Of a DNA stretch of 30,000 nucleotides, positions 9,375-16,474 are shown in pieces. The notes beneath the pieces were generated by a model, which saw nothing but the letters and a program-made list of their open reading frames with translations, was not told the DNA's origin and searched no databases. This stretch comes from Priestia megaterium (GTDB taxonomy: Bacteria > Bacillota > Bacilli > Bacillales > Bacillaceae_H), in the NCBI RefSeq assembly GCF_023824195.1, contig NZ_CP085448.1, forward strand, positions 1-30,000, written 5' to 3'. The position numbers were made by a program, and so were the translations under genes. Each line of letters starts with the position of its first letter. The first letter of the stretch is position 1.

Positions 9375-10685
9375 ATGGGATCAAATGGATTTTCATCAGA
9401 AAAAAAGCGTAAACGTGTAGATCTTTTGAAGCTGCTTCTCGATACTAACATCTCTACACAAGGGTCATCAAATCCTTTAGATGCATTACTCTCTGATTTG
9501 GACCTAGGGTCTTTAGAAGGTTTAATGCAAAAGAACAAAAAATCTCATCATGATGACTGGGATTCCAAGAAGAAACGCCATCATGATGACTGCAGTGATC
9601 ATGATTGGGATCATAAGAAAAAGCGTCATCACGATGATTGTGGATGCGATAAGAAAAAGCATGACCATCATGATTGGGATCATAAAAAGAAGCATGACCA
9701 TGATGATTGTGGATGCAGTAAGAAAAAGCATGACCATGATGATTGTGGATGCAGTAAGAAAAAGCATGACCATGATGATTGCGGGTGCAAAAAGAAAAAG
9801 CATGACCATGATGATTGCGGGTGCAAAAAGAAAAAACGCTGTAAATGTTGTCCTGAGGATACGCAAGAATTACGCCGAGCAATTAATGCAGTATGTCGCG
9901 CACTAAATGCCCAAAATTTTAGTCTTGAAGACTTACAAGACGCGATTACTGAGTCGGGTTTAGAAGACTTATTGGATAACGATTGTATAGATGATGAAAT
10001 AGCAGATGACTTATTGGTGCTCATTACAGCAATATTGGAAGATGATCTCGATGAGGATACACTAGTAGACTTCGGAAGAAGACTTAACGATCTACGCCGT
10101 TGTTTAGGATTGAGAGTTAGCCGTTGCAGTCCTCGTGATGGTGGTGGAGGTAATGGTGAATGTACTTGTGACGAAGATGCGACCACCTTATTAGCTTCAA
10201 TTTCTGCCTTACTATGTGGAATTATAAGCGCACCAATACTAGATACCGACGCCCTATTTACACAACTTGATAGATTACGGGATTTCCTAGAAACTGATGC
10301 AGCGGCGTGTATACGAGATAACTTAAGGAACCAATTAGAAAGAGTCGTTGACAGATTATTCGACTTTGAAACGGATCCAGAGGACATCCCTCGAGGCCAA
10401 TTAGAGCGTTTAGCAGTTAGGCTTAGAAGACTACGCCAATGTCTAGGTTTGCCTGCTATCCTGTGCCCCGGCCCCCCTTCTGGCGGTGGTGGCGGTGGTG
10501 GCGGTGGCCTCACAATTAGAGAACAACTATTGGATTTAGTGACGGATCAAGTTGTAATCACAACTCCTACTGCTGTAGTTGTAGGTACATTAGTTACTGT
10601 CCAACTCGATTATATTGCTGTTGTTGACGCAACCGGAACTACGTTGATACCGCTTGATGAAATCGAAGCATTTACTACTGAGTGA
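9375..10685 (+). CDS. DUF2642 spore-coat-type protein with metal-binding-like repeats
   Basis: A 436-residue modular protein. Residues 1-55 are a variable head. Residues about 56-160 are repeats rich in His, Asp, Lys and Cys, ending in four 12-residue units KKKHDHDDCGC(S/K). Two acidic helical modules of about 100 residues follow, around 163-255 and 265-360; each ends in a matching signature (LRRCLGLRVSRC and LRQCLGLPAILC), so they are an internal duplication. Both are followed by poly-Gly linkers. The C-terminus (about 380-436) is a DUF2642 domain: VTDQVVITTPTAVVVGTLVTVQLDYIAVV. The ATG has GGAAG 7 bases upstream. There is no signal peptide. DUF2642 proteins are found in Bacillus spore coats; the Cys/His repeats suggest cross-linking or metal binding. 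It forms an operon with 10704-10916. Confidence 0.7.
   Translation: MGSNGFSSEKKRKRVDLLKLLLDTNISTQGSSNPLDALLSDLDLGSLEGLMQKNKKSHHDDWDSKKKRHHDDCSDHDWDHKKKRHHDDCGCDKKKHDHHDWDHKKKHDHDDCGCSKKKHDHDDCGCSKKKHDHDDCGCKKKKHDHDDCGCKKKKRCKCCPEDTQELRRAINAVCRALNAQNFSLEDLQDAITESGLEDLLDNDCIDDEIADDLLVLITAILEDDLDEDTLVDFGRRLNDLRRCLGLRVSRCSPRDGGGGNGECTCDEDATTLLASISALLCGIISAPILDTDALFTQLDRLRDFLETDAAACIRDNLRNQLERVVDRLFDFETDPEDIPRGQLERLAVRLRRLRQCLGLPAILCPGPPSGGGGGGGGGLTIREQLLDLVTDQVVITTPTAVVVGTLVTVQLDYIAVVDATGTTLIPLDEIEAFTTE
9684..9827 (+). repeat. Four 36-bp in-frame tandem repeats
   Basis: Units start at 9684, 9720, 9756 and 9792 and each encode KKKHDHDDCGC plus Ser (units 1-2) or Lys (units 3-4). Looser related repeats (HHDDW, HDDCGCDKKKHD) precede them from about 9541. 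The near identity at DNA level indicates recent expansion, so copy number should vary between strains. Confidence 0.9.
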
Positions 10686-10703
10686 TAAGGAGGAGAAAGA
10701 TTC

Positions 10704-10916
10704 ATGTTTGCATCTACCTTTCGAGAAGAATTAGCAAAACGACAAGGTCATGCTGCTATAGTTCGAGTATTTAACTATTCAGGCTTAGGGATTCTTGCCC
10801 TTGTTTCAAATGATTTTATTACCCTTGTAGAATCAGATGGCTATGGTCCATACGAAACTCAAAATATTCCAATCGAGACCATTCAGTCAATTCGTTTTCC
10901 AGCTTACCCGGTTTAA
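10704..10916 (+). CDS. Small DUF2642-like protein
   Basis: A 70-residue protein (MFASTFREELAKRQGHAAIV...IETIQSIRFPAYPV) that appears to be little more than one DUF2642-type beta-barrel unit, resembling the C-terminal domain of the gene before it. The start ATG is preceded by GGAGGAG at about 8 bases, a very strong site. It begins 18 bases after the stop of the 436-residue gene, so the two are certainly one operon. It probably partners or caps the large protein in the coat; that is inference. Its last codons and stop lie inside a 22-bp tandem duplication (10895-10938). Confidence 0.7.
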   Translation: MFASTFREELAKRQGHAAIVRVFNYSGLGILALVSNDFITLVESDGYGPYETQNIPIETIQSIRFPAYPV

Positions 10917-10938
10917 TTTTCCGGCTTACCCAATTTAA
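10895..10938 (+). repeat. 22-bp tandem duplication at a gene end
   Basis: Two adjacent 22-base units, 10895-10916 and 10917-10938, agree at 19 positions; both run TTTTCC(A/G)GCTTACCC and end TTTAA. The first carries the stop codon of the DUF2642-like gene; the second carries the TTA that is the reverse-strand stop of the convergent GT2 gene. Confidence 0.85.
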
Positions 10939-12218
10939 GTGAGAAATTTCTTAAAATCATTCCATTTGGAATGATTTTTTTTTGTAACACTGTTGCTATG
11001 CTTTCTGACATTGTAAACAGTAAAATCCTTATAGAAAAATTCATATTTCTTAGAAAGTTGAACTAACATAGCTACATCCTCATATAAACGACCATCCTCA
11101 AAATCACTGATAGGAAATCCTTTCCCCTCCATTAAAGCAGAGGTTCGATAAATCCGAGGTCCAAGAGGAAATGTATAAGAAAGCAATTCTTCACGGCTAT
11201 TCACTGATTTCCCATGCCTAACCTTTAAAAATTCAACTTCAGCTGCGGAATTTTGATTCCAGTACCTCCAATTCCCGTATAACACTGCGATATTTGGCGG
11301 GAGAGTCCCTAATTTATTCTTTATAAGAAGAACCGCATCTGGATCAAGCCAGTCGTCTGAATCAAGTTCTAATACAAAATCAGTCGTAATGAACGGCAAT
11401 ATGTAATTTAATGCTTTTGCTTTTCCCTCATTTGATTTAAAAAAGCACTGGATATTCGAATGAGTCTTCCACTTTTCTAATAATTTTGAAGAATTATCAG
11501 TAGATCCGTCATCGACAATGACTATTTGATCAAAGGGAACTGTTTGTGTAATACAGGATTGGATTGCTATTGAAAGAAACTTCTCCATATTGAAATTAGA
11601 AATCATAACCGATAGAGTTGGAGCAGATAACGTAGCATTTGAAGAACTTTTTTTAAATTTATGAGCAAATTTTAATTTTTCATTGTTTGTTATATTATTT
11701 ATTTTTCTTATCTCCTCAATAACGTTTTCTTTTAAAGTAACAACATTTGACTCCCCGTTTTTTAGAAGCCATAAATGAAATATTATCTCTCTAAATGGTA
11801 CTTCTCGCTCCAACACAAATGGTGAATCTTTCAAAAAAGAAGTCTTAACCATAAAAGGAAATTGGTAATATAGATCTTTACTCTCATGGTAGACTGTCAT
11901 GATAGGTTTATCATCCTTAAGAGTAAGTGTGTTACCATTTACTGCAGATGTGAGTAATTCATATGTAAAAAGGAATAATACATATTCGCTTTCTATAGCT
12001 TCAATGTAAGTGTTTAGCATAATACCTAGATCTTGTCGAGCATTAATATAATCTATATCAAAGGGTAGTGATGAATTGGGACTGGATAGATAAGGGTAGT
12101 GACTGTCAAAAACAGTGACTTTATTCACACGAGGTAAAATATAGTTCAGCGAGGATAGTGCTTTCCTTAAATCACTACGAATATTGTAATTAATACAGAG
12201 TACATGAATGTCTTTCAA
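10935..12218 (-). CDS. Two-part GT2 glycosyltransferase
   Basis: A 427-residue protein. Residues 1 to about 200 form a GT-A-like N-terminal region (KDIHVLCINYNIRSDLRKAL, then VTVFDSHYPYL) without a clear acidic metal motif, so it is probably a degenerate or non-catalytic transferase-like half. From about residue 205 there is a typical GT2 catalytic domain: LSVMISNFNMEKFLSIAIQS, IVIVDDGSTDNSS, NEGKAKALNY, the metal motif LELDSDDWLDPDA, and LYEDVAML. I chose the TTG at 12218 because GGGAGGAG lies 6 bases before it; the upstream in-frame ATG at 12275 has no ribosome binding site. It stands alone and convergent to the DUF2642 operon. Substrates are unknown; spore-surface glycosylation is suggested by context only. 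Confidence 0.78.
   Translation of the reverse strand: MKDIHVLCINYNIRSDLRKALSSLNYILPRVNKVTVFDSHYPYLSSPNSSLPFDIDYINARQDLGIMLNTYIEAIESEYVLFLFTYELLTSAVNGNTLTLKDDKPIMTVYHESKDLYYQFPFMVKTSFLKDSPFVLEREVPFREIIFHLWLLKNGESNVVTLKENVIEEIRKINNITNNEKLKFAHKFKKSSSNATLSAPTLSVMISNFNMEKFLSIAIQSCITQTVPFDQIVIVDDGSTDNSSKLLEKWKTHSNIQCFFKSNEGKAKALNYILPFITTDFVLELDSDDWLDPDAVLLIKNKLGTLPPNIAVLYGNWRYWNQNSAAEVEFLKVRHGKSVNSREELLSYTFPLGPRIYRTSALMEGKGFPISDFEDGRLYEDVAMLVQLSKKYEFFYKDFTVYNVRKHSNSVTKKNHSKWNDFKKFLT
10953..10983 (+). terminator. Intrinsic terminator inside the convergent gene
   Basis: 11-base stem AAAATCATTCC / GGAATGATTTT with a 4-base loop followed by a T tract. It would end the DUF2642 operon. The same bases encode residues NHSKWND near the C-terminus of the convergent GT2 gene on the other strand. 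Confidence 0.85.
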
Positions 12219-12449
12219 AGTCTGCTCCTCCCTTATAATGAAAAGATTTCTTATATATTCAGTACCTTTAAACATATTCTAAAAATTTTAAAGGTATGTC
12301 AATTGGTCAAGATTTAATAATTCTCTGTGGATTATAATTTATCAAATTATTTCATTTGTTATAGAATACAGCTCAAAATTCCCATTATAGTTACATGTTA
12401 AAATACAGCTTGTTTGTCTATGCTCTTCATATGTACTAGAAATCCATTA
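12219..12449. other. Intergenic, nothing recognised
   Basis: AT-rich sequence between the GT2 start and the duplicated element. No clear promoter or gene was seen. Confidence 0.4.
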
Positions 12450-12549
12450 AAAGACAAAAAAGCCACTCCTCACTTGGAGAAGCATTTTACCTCTTCTCTT
12501 TGCTTAGTAAGAAGGTAGCGAATAGATTTAACTAAATGCATTCACAAGT
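12450..12549 (-). repeat. Duplicated structured element, copy A
   Basis: About 100 bases closely matching 15100-15200. Read on the minus strand it holds an imperfect palindrome (ATTTAACTAAAT core flanked by GAAT/ATTC), a hairpin GAGAAG / CTTCTC, a second CTCC / GGAG pairing that overlaps the first, and then GGCTTTTTT. It lies 3' of the CotX pseudogene, so it is probably the terminator region of the coat operon. Confidence 0.6.
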
Positions 12550-12604
12550 CATTTAATAAACTTCTAAAAGTTTACTGATGAGTTTAACATAATTATTGGG
12601 TTTA

Positions 12605-13080
12605 TTAGAGAATGTCTAATGAAACTAAGATAACTACTAGAACTTGAAGTAATACTTGAAGATTTACAGCTATATCAGTATCAGTTGTTTTAACTTCCAT
12701 ATTTGTTGAATTTTCAATAATTGGTTTTTTTTGTGAATTTTTTTGCTAAATGCTAGTAAGTTGTTTCAGATTCTTTATTACACTATTTCCCATATCGTTA
12801 TCGCCAATTGTAATACGAATCACTACAGCAATAGCCACTTGGTTATCTGTCATATGAACTACAATGTCACATGCATCTTTAATCCAGATTAGTTCATCTG
12901 ATTCTTGATCCACTAGTTAAACTTGATTAGCTTCCTGAAAGACATCTGTACCAAAGTTTTGGTCATCATGGTGTTTATCGTCTTTATGGTAATCTACTTT
13001 ACAATCATTATTGCAATAATTCTTTTTACTGATTTTACTTTTTTATTTACGTCGTAATAGTAATAATCTTGAGATGACAT
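12605..13080 (-). pseudogene. Broken CotX/V-type spore coat protein gene
   Basis: Degraded paralogue of 15733-16332. The intended start at 13080 encodes MSSQDYYYYDVNKK, matching MSSKNYY of the live copy, and is preceded by the same AAAAAGGAGTG ribosome binding site. A one-base frameshift near 13021-13035 separates the head from NYCNNDCKVDYHKDDKHH. An in-frame TAA interrupts QV-stop-LVDQESDELIWIKDACD. About 11-14 residues of the first coat domain are deleted around DNQVAIAVVIRITIGD. A TAG follows QLTSI. The tail ENSTNMEVKTTDTDIAV...VLLQVLV...SLDIL still fits the coat X domain. With four lesions it cannot make a full protein. Confidence 0.88.
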
Positions 13081-13150
13081 AGTTATCACTCCTTTTTCAT
13101 GGTATGTAATAATACATGAATAGGGAAATCCATAGGATCACCCTATTGAA

Positions 13151-13426
13151 CTAAGGTATATAACTATTTTTATCAAATAAAAAACGCCTAAGGATAGGCA
13201 CTTTTAGAAAGTTAACTATTCTTTTTTTAGCATTGTTTTCACTGACGAATTGATTTACCCGCTTACTCAAATCCTCTACCATTTCCTTAAGTATTTGTTT
13301 TTTCTCTTCAGATAACCTTCCTTTAACTTGTTCTTTATCAACTCCATATTTTGAAAAAATGTCACTTACTAATAAGTCAATGAGTTTGTTAGGTACTATC
13401 TCTGTTTTCTTTAATGAATCACTCAC
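13151..13426 (-). CDS. CotW-like small coat protein with stop-loss extension
   Basis: A 91-residue, charged, helical protein: EIVPNKLIDLLVSDIFSKYGVDKEQVKGRLSEEKKQILKEMVEDL in its core, split here by position 12-55. This core resembles B. subtilis CotW, an insoluble-fraction coat protein made with CotV and CotX. The start is GTG at 13426 after AAAAGGA; the nearby ATG at 13428 is out of frame and followed at once by TGA. Compared with the paralogue at 16475-16690, the first 65 or so residues align, but the stop after NNKK is lost. The frame then runs 20-odd residues (IVNFLKVPILRRFLF...) through what is still recognisable as its own terminator (13178-13199). It may be expressed, but it is accompanied by a dead CotX and is probably on the way to loss. 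Confidence 0.7.
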   Translation of the reverse strand: MSDSLKKTEIVPNKLIDLLVSDIFSKYGVDKEQVKGRLSEEKKQILKEMVEDLSKRVNQFVSENNAKKRIVNFLKVPILRRFLFDKNSYIP

Positions 13427-13460
13427 ATGAATCTATCCTTTTAATAAAGTTTTTTTATCC

Positions 13461-13485
13461 CAGCATATGCAGGCATTACCTAAAA
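13461..13485 (-). promoter_or_regulatory. GerE-box-like and sigma-K -10-like sequences, copy A
   Basis: On the minus strand TTTTAGGTAATG (13485-13474) matches the GerE consensus RWWTRGGYNNYY at 10 of 12 positions. It is followed by CATATGCTG (13469-13461), close to the sigma-K -10 CATANNNTA. The block TTTCCTTTTAGGTAA with GCATATG is shared with the paralogous region at 16728-16752 although flanking DNA has diverged, which supports function. Confidence 0.5.
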
Positions 13486-13530
13486 GGAAACATTTGGACC
13501 TACACCTAATGTGGTTATGTATCATTATAA

Positions 13531-13575
13531 ATACTACTAATTCCATTCTTAAATACTAAACAGAATTAGTAGTAT
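13531..13575. repeat. Inverted repeat upstream of the CotW-like gene
   Basis: Perfect 13-base arms, ATACTACTAATTC at 13531-13543 and GAATTAGTAGTAT at 13563-13575, with a 19-base loop; ATCAT/ATGAT outside extend it with a bulge. There is no T tract, so a terminator is not obvious. It sits between the CotW-like gene and the GNAT gene, both on the minus strand. Confidence 0.6.
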
Positions 13576-13710
13576 GATGATTGTATAGATAGAAAGAAAG
13601 AATGTTTCTACCCTTTTCTAGTTCTTTAAAATAAATATTCATTCAAAAAGCAATTATTAAATTAGTAAATACTTCGCTTCTTTCATTGATTTCTTACAGA
13701 ATATAATTAT

Positions 13711-14121
13711 TTAAATGATTATACCTATTAATGTTCCGCCAGCAATGTTCACTAAAGGTCGAAAACCCCAATGTCTAAAAATCTTAAAAGCTTCAGAATT
13801 GTTATTATTTACAAAACCAGTTGCTCCTCTTATGCCTTTTTTTCGAGCGTAAGATATTACCGTAGGCAGAAAAGATCCACCAACGCCCTGTCCTTGATAT
13901 GGACGATCAAGAACTACATAATTTATAAATATAACGTCTTTCACTATAAATTTGTAACAAAGATAACCAATTACTTTATCATCATTGTTACATATAACAA
14001 GCACTTCATGTGACTTCTTCAATATGTTTTGAACTACTGTGCTTTTCACTTTGAAATTATCCATTGTTAAGCTAATTAAATAAGAATCATCTTTATAAGG
14101 AATTCTTTTTCGTAAATACAT
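13711..14121 (-). CDS. GNAT family N-acetyltransferase
   Basis: A 136-residue acetyltransferase that would move an acetyl group from acetyl-CoA to an amine. Motif A is clear: FINYVVLDRPYQGQGVGGSF near residues 70-90, with the pyrophosphate-binding QGQGVG. Motif B follows as NNNNSEAFKIFRHWGFRPL near residues 104-122. The ATG is preceded by AGAGG at 8 bases. The substrate cannot be told. It sits alone between the CotW-like gene and decayed DNA, inside the left half of the proposed duplication, with no counterpart in the right half near its CotW gene. Confidence 0.8.
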   Translation of the reverse strand: MYLRKRIPYKDDSYLISLTMDNFKVKSTVVQNILKKSHEVLVICNNDDKVIGYLCYKFIVKDVIFINYVVLDRPYQGQGVGGSFLPTVISYARKKGIRGATGFVNNNNSEAFKIFRHWGFRPLVNIAGGTLIGIII

Positions 14122-14179
14122 CCCTTTTACCTCTATCCTCTCTAATTTTTTAAATCATTCCATTTCATAAGGGGAAGAT

Positions 14180-14345
14180 AAATCTTTAAGTATTTTATAT
14201 GGCTATATATTTCTAGAAGACTCCCTATGATTGTAACGTCTGTAGCAGTTTTTTATTTAAATCTGCCTTTCTTTGTGTCCTTTATTATTTTATTCTTTAA
14301 TAAATAAAGGGTTTGTGTGCCTGTCCAATAAGTTCAGATTTATTT
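14180..14345 (-). pseudogene. Remnant of promoter and 5' end of the 25139-25636 gene
   Basis: Read on the minus strand, 14345-14262 aligns with the upstream region of the gene at 25139-25636 (25720-25637). Both have GGACA(A/G)GCACACAAAC, then about 12 bases later GAATAAAATA, then an AAAAGG-type site. Beyond it a weaker match to the first codons can be followed to about 14180. No open frame remains. Confidence 0.6.
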
Positions 14346-14524
14346 TTAGTGCTATAAATAAAAAAACATCGTTCAGTTGTTCTAAACAATGTAAAAATTA
14401 ATGATTTTTATTCAACACTTTCCCAATTTTCTTTTCATACCGAATTCCCATTAGAAAATGCTAACAACTATGCTTAGAACAAAGGCGCTGTTGTTTTAAC
14501 ATGTTTTAGGAATTACGTAGTTAA

Positions 14525-14745
14525 TATCATAATACCCCAGCATGCTATGAGAATTTGATTGCTGTAGCTGCTACAGATTCAAATGATAAAAAATCTAGTT
14601 TTTTAAATTATGATACATGGAGGAAAGGTGCTACACCAGGTTCAAGTATTCTATCTACCTAAACTGATAGTTATTATATCTATTAAAGCGGTACTTCAAT
14701 GGCTTGTTCTCATGTAGCGGAATTGGCAGGACTATTCTGTTAGCA
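14525..14745 (+). pseudogene. Remnant of a subtilase, paralogue of 25912-27078
   Basis: Sequence collinear with about 26740-26960. It encodes pieces such as YENLIAVAATDSNDKKSSFLNYDTW, shown here by position rather than in full, then a stop in place of YIGSYY, and GTSMACSHVAELAG around the active Ser. The N-terminal two thirds, including the catalytic Asp and His, are missing, and several stops and frameshifts are present. Confidence 0.88.
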
Positions 14746-14899
14746 GCTTAGGGAAAAAGCAACTCTTCTTATCCTCTACATTTTCTTTATCCTTCATGAA
14801 ATGTACCTCTTGTTCCTTTCCATCACGTTATTTCTAAATGAACAAGGATTTATGTTTAATAAGGGAAGTATTTAATATTTATATATTTCCTTACATAGT

Positions 14900-15060
14900 T
14901 TATTTACGTTTATCAATCATTTGATAAATAAGAGCTTTATTATTTTCTAAAATTTCTTTGGTAGTTTTGATTCTTTACATATCGAGAGAAATTAGCTTTA
15001 CTATACCATTGTTAACATAGAGGACATGGTAACTTGCTTTCAACCTTATAATGGTTTGAG
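14900..15060 (-). pseudogene. Remnant of the ribbon-helix-helix/zinc-finger gene
   Basis: Reverse-strand sequence collinear with the 3' third of 27265-27741. It encodes HYKVESKLPCPLC, a TAA where Gln is expected, WYSKANFSR, then after a frameshift TTKEILENNKALIYQMIDKRK and a stop at 14900-14902. The His pair of the finger is lost and the N-terminal DNA-binding part is absent. The convergent hairpin that lies between the live subtilase and finger genes (27197-27237) also has a decayed counterpart near 14795-14855. Confidence 0.88.
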
Positions 15061-15099
15061 GTGTGTAATGATGATCGTGTTATATACGCTTAGTCAAAT

Positions 15100-15200
15100 T
15101 AAATAAAAAAGCCCCCTCCTTACGGAGAGAAGCATTTTACCTCTTCTCTTATACTCGGTAAGAAGGTAGCGAATAAATTTAGCTAAATGCATTCACAAGT
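15100..15200 (-). repeat. Duplicated structured element, copy B
   Basis: Second copy of the 12450-12549 element, 3' of the live CotX/V operon. On the minus strand it has the palindrome core ATTTAGCTAAAT flanked by GAAT/ATTC, the hairpin AGAGAAG / CTTCTCT (arms at 15143-15149 and 15126-15132 on the plus strand), a CTCC-GTAA-GGAG pairing that competes for part of it, and then GGGGCTTTTTT. It probably includes the operon terminator; the overlapping pairings look attenuator-like. Confidence 0.6.
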
Positions 15201-15278
15201 AAAAATTCTATAGCTACTTCTTGCAAATACTATTCAAATAATTGAATAGATTATCCGACTATATTACAAATTTTTCTG

Positions 15279-15707
15279 CTAGAGAATATCTAATGTAACC
15301 AAGATAGCTACTAGAACTTGTAGTAATACCTGAAGATTTACAGCGATATCTGTATCAGTAGTTGTAACTTTTACGTTTGTAGAATTTTCAATAATTGTCT
15401 TTTGAGCATTTTTTTGTTTAATGACTGCGAATTGTTTCAATTCTTGAACTATGCTGTCTCCTTCAGCAGTGTCACCAATAGTAATACGAACAACTACTGC
15501 AATAGCTATTTGTAAAGCTACTTGAATAGTCACTGCGACTTGAGTATCTGTAGTGTGTACCTTAACATCTTGTGAATCTTTAACAATAATTTTCTCAAAA
15601 GATTTTTGTTCAGCAGCAGCTATTTGCTCTGCTTCCTGCAAAATGTCAACTCCACTGAATCGTTTATTTTCACAATGATCTAGTGCTCTCCATTTTTTCT
15701 CACCCAT
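15279..15707 (-). CDS. CotX/V-domain spore coat protein (short)
   Basis: A 142-residue structural protein with two tandem coat X/V domains. The first runs from about residue 28 (SFEKIIVKDSQDVKVHTTDTQ...ALQIAIAVVVRITIGD); the second from about 90 (KTIIENSTNVKVTTTDTD...LLQVLVAILVTLDIL). Both share the pattern of a hydrophilic strand, V-x-V/T-TTDT-D/Q, and a long Val/Ile/Leu/Ala segment that drives insolubility and self-assembly. The ATG at 15707 is chosen because GAGGTG lies 6 bases before it; the GTG at 15716 is inside that site. It lies 25 bases after the longer CotX-like gene and is surely in the same operon. In B. subtilis CotV and CotX belong to the crust/insoluble coat fraction and depend on sigma-K and GerE. 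Confidence 0.85.
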   Translation of the reverse strand: MGEKKWRALDHCENKRFSGVDILQEAEQIAAAEQKSFEKIIVKDSQDVKVHTTDTQVAVTIQVALQIAIAVVVRITIGDTAEGDSIVQELKQFAVIKQKNAQKTIIENSTNVKVTTTDTDIAVNLQVLLQVLVAILVTLDIL

Positions 15708-15732
15708 TTTTTTCACCTCTTTTAGTTTTTAA

Positions 15733-16332
15733 TTAAAGAACATCTACAAGTACAATAATAGCAACTAGTACTTGTAATAATAATTGAATGTTAAGGACAA
15801 CGTCTGTATCAGTAGTTGTAATTTCAACATCTTTAGAATTCTCAATATAAATCTTTTGTTTGTTTGTTTGCTCTATGTCAGATAGTTGTAATAAATCTTG
15901 AAGTACACCATCATTTTCAGCAGTATCGCCAATGGTAATACGAACAACTACTGCGATAGCTACTTGGATGGCTACTTGAATAGCAATAGCTGCTTGAGTA
16001 TCTGTTGTATGAACAGTAATATCACAAGAATCTTTAATCCAAATTAATTCATTTGATTCTTGATCAATTAAAGAAAGTTGATCAGCCTCTTGAACTACTT
16101 CTGCATCAAAACTTTCTCCAAAACTTTCTCCAAAACTCTCACGACTCTCACGGCTCTCACGACTCTCACGACTCTCACGGCTATTATAGTAATCATATTC
16201 TGTAGATTCACTTTCATGGTGATCTACGTGATCTACTTTCCAGCCATCTTTATAATGCTTCTTGGGATCATTCTTTTTATGTCTGCTTTTGCAATTTTTC
16301 TTTTCGTAAGAATAATAATTTTTAGATGACAT
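15733..16332 (-). CDS. CotX-like spore coat protein (long)
   Basis: A 199-residue spore coat protein. Residues 1-55 are hydrophilic and Lys/His/Tyr-rich (MSSKNYYSYEKKNCKSRHKK...). Residues about 55-75 are a Ser-Arg-Glu repeat followed by FGES repeats. Two coat X/V domains follow: ELIWIKDSCDITVHTTDTQ with its VAIQVAIAVVV segment, and KIYIENSKDVEITTTDTD with LLLQVLVAIIVLVDVL. The start at 16332 follows AAAAAGGAGTG by 8 bases; an open frame extends upstream to 16380 but without a binding site. It heads the operon with the shorter coat gene and lies 142 bases after the CotW-like gene. It is the live counterpart of the pseudogene at 12605-13080. Confidence 0.88.
   Translation of the reverse strand: MSSKNYYSYEKKNCKSRHKKNDPKKHYKDGWKVDHVDHHESESTEYDYYNSRESRESRESRESRESFGESFGESFDAEVVQEADQLSLIDQESNELIWIKDSCDITVHTTDTQAAIAIQVAIQVAIAVVVRITIGDTAENDGVLQDLLQLSDIEQTNKQKIYIENSKDVEITTTDTDVVLNIQLLLQVLVAIIVLVDVL
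16110..16182 (-). repeat. 9-bp and 12-bp in-frame minisatellites in the CotX-like gene
   Basis: Repeats of CTCTCACG(A/G) read on the plus strand (16136-16180; Ser-Arg-Glu on the minus strand), next to repeats of ACTTTCTCCAAA (Phe-Gly-Glu-Ser). They keep frame and should vary in number between strains. Confidence 0.85.
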
Positions 16333-16361
16333 AACTAACACTCCTTTTTCATGGTATGTAT

Positions 16362-16370
16362 TAATATATG
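16362..16370 (-). promoter_or_regulatory. Sigma-K -10-like element of the CotX-like operon
   Basis: CATATATTA on the minus strand is an exact match to CATANNNTA, about 20 bases upstream of the ribosome binding site of the CotX-like gene. The paralogous position upstream of the pseudogene reads CATGTATTA. No clear -35 AC element is seen at the expected spacing. Confidence 0.4.
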
Positions 16371-16432
16371 AACATACCAATCAATAGGATTGGGCCAATG
16401 GACTAATGAGTGCAACCATTTTAAAAAACCAC

Positions 16433-16456
16433 AAAAACGCCTATTGAATGGCGTTT
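16433..16456 (-). terminator. Terminator of the CotW-like gene (copy B)
   Basis: On the minus strand AAACGCC and GGCGTTT pair across an 8-base loop and are followed by T residues. It lies just after the stop at 16475. The equivalent hairpin in copy A is at 13178-13199, now inside the read-through coding region. Confidence 0.75.
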
Positions 16457-16474
16457 GTAGATGTTATGATTTAT

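Noticed and set aside
9454..9906. Several overlapping open frames on both strands within the repeat part of the 9375 gene
   Set aside because: They come from the repeated DNA being open in several frames; none has a ribosome binding site or sensible composition.
15151..15175. GGTAGCG in the structured element considered as part of a T-box leader
   Set aside because: The T-box antiterminator core is incomplete, the strand is opposite to the nearby coat genes, and no amino-acid gene follows.
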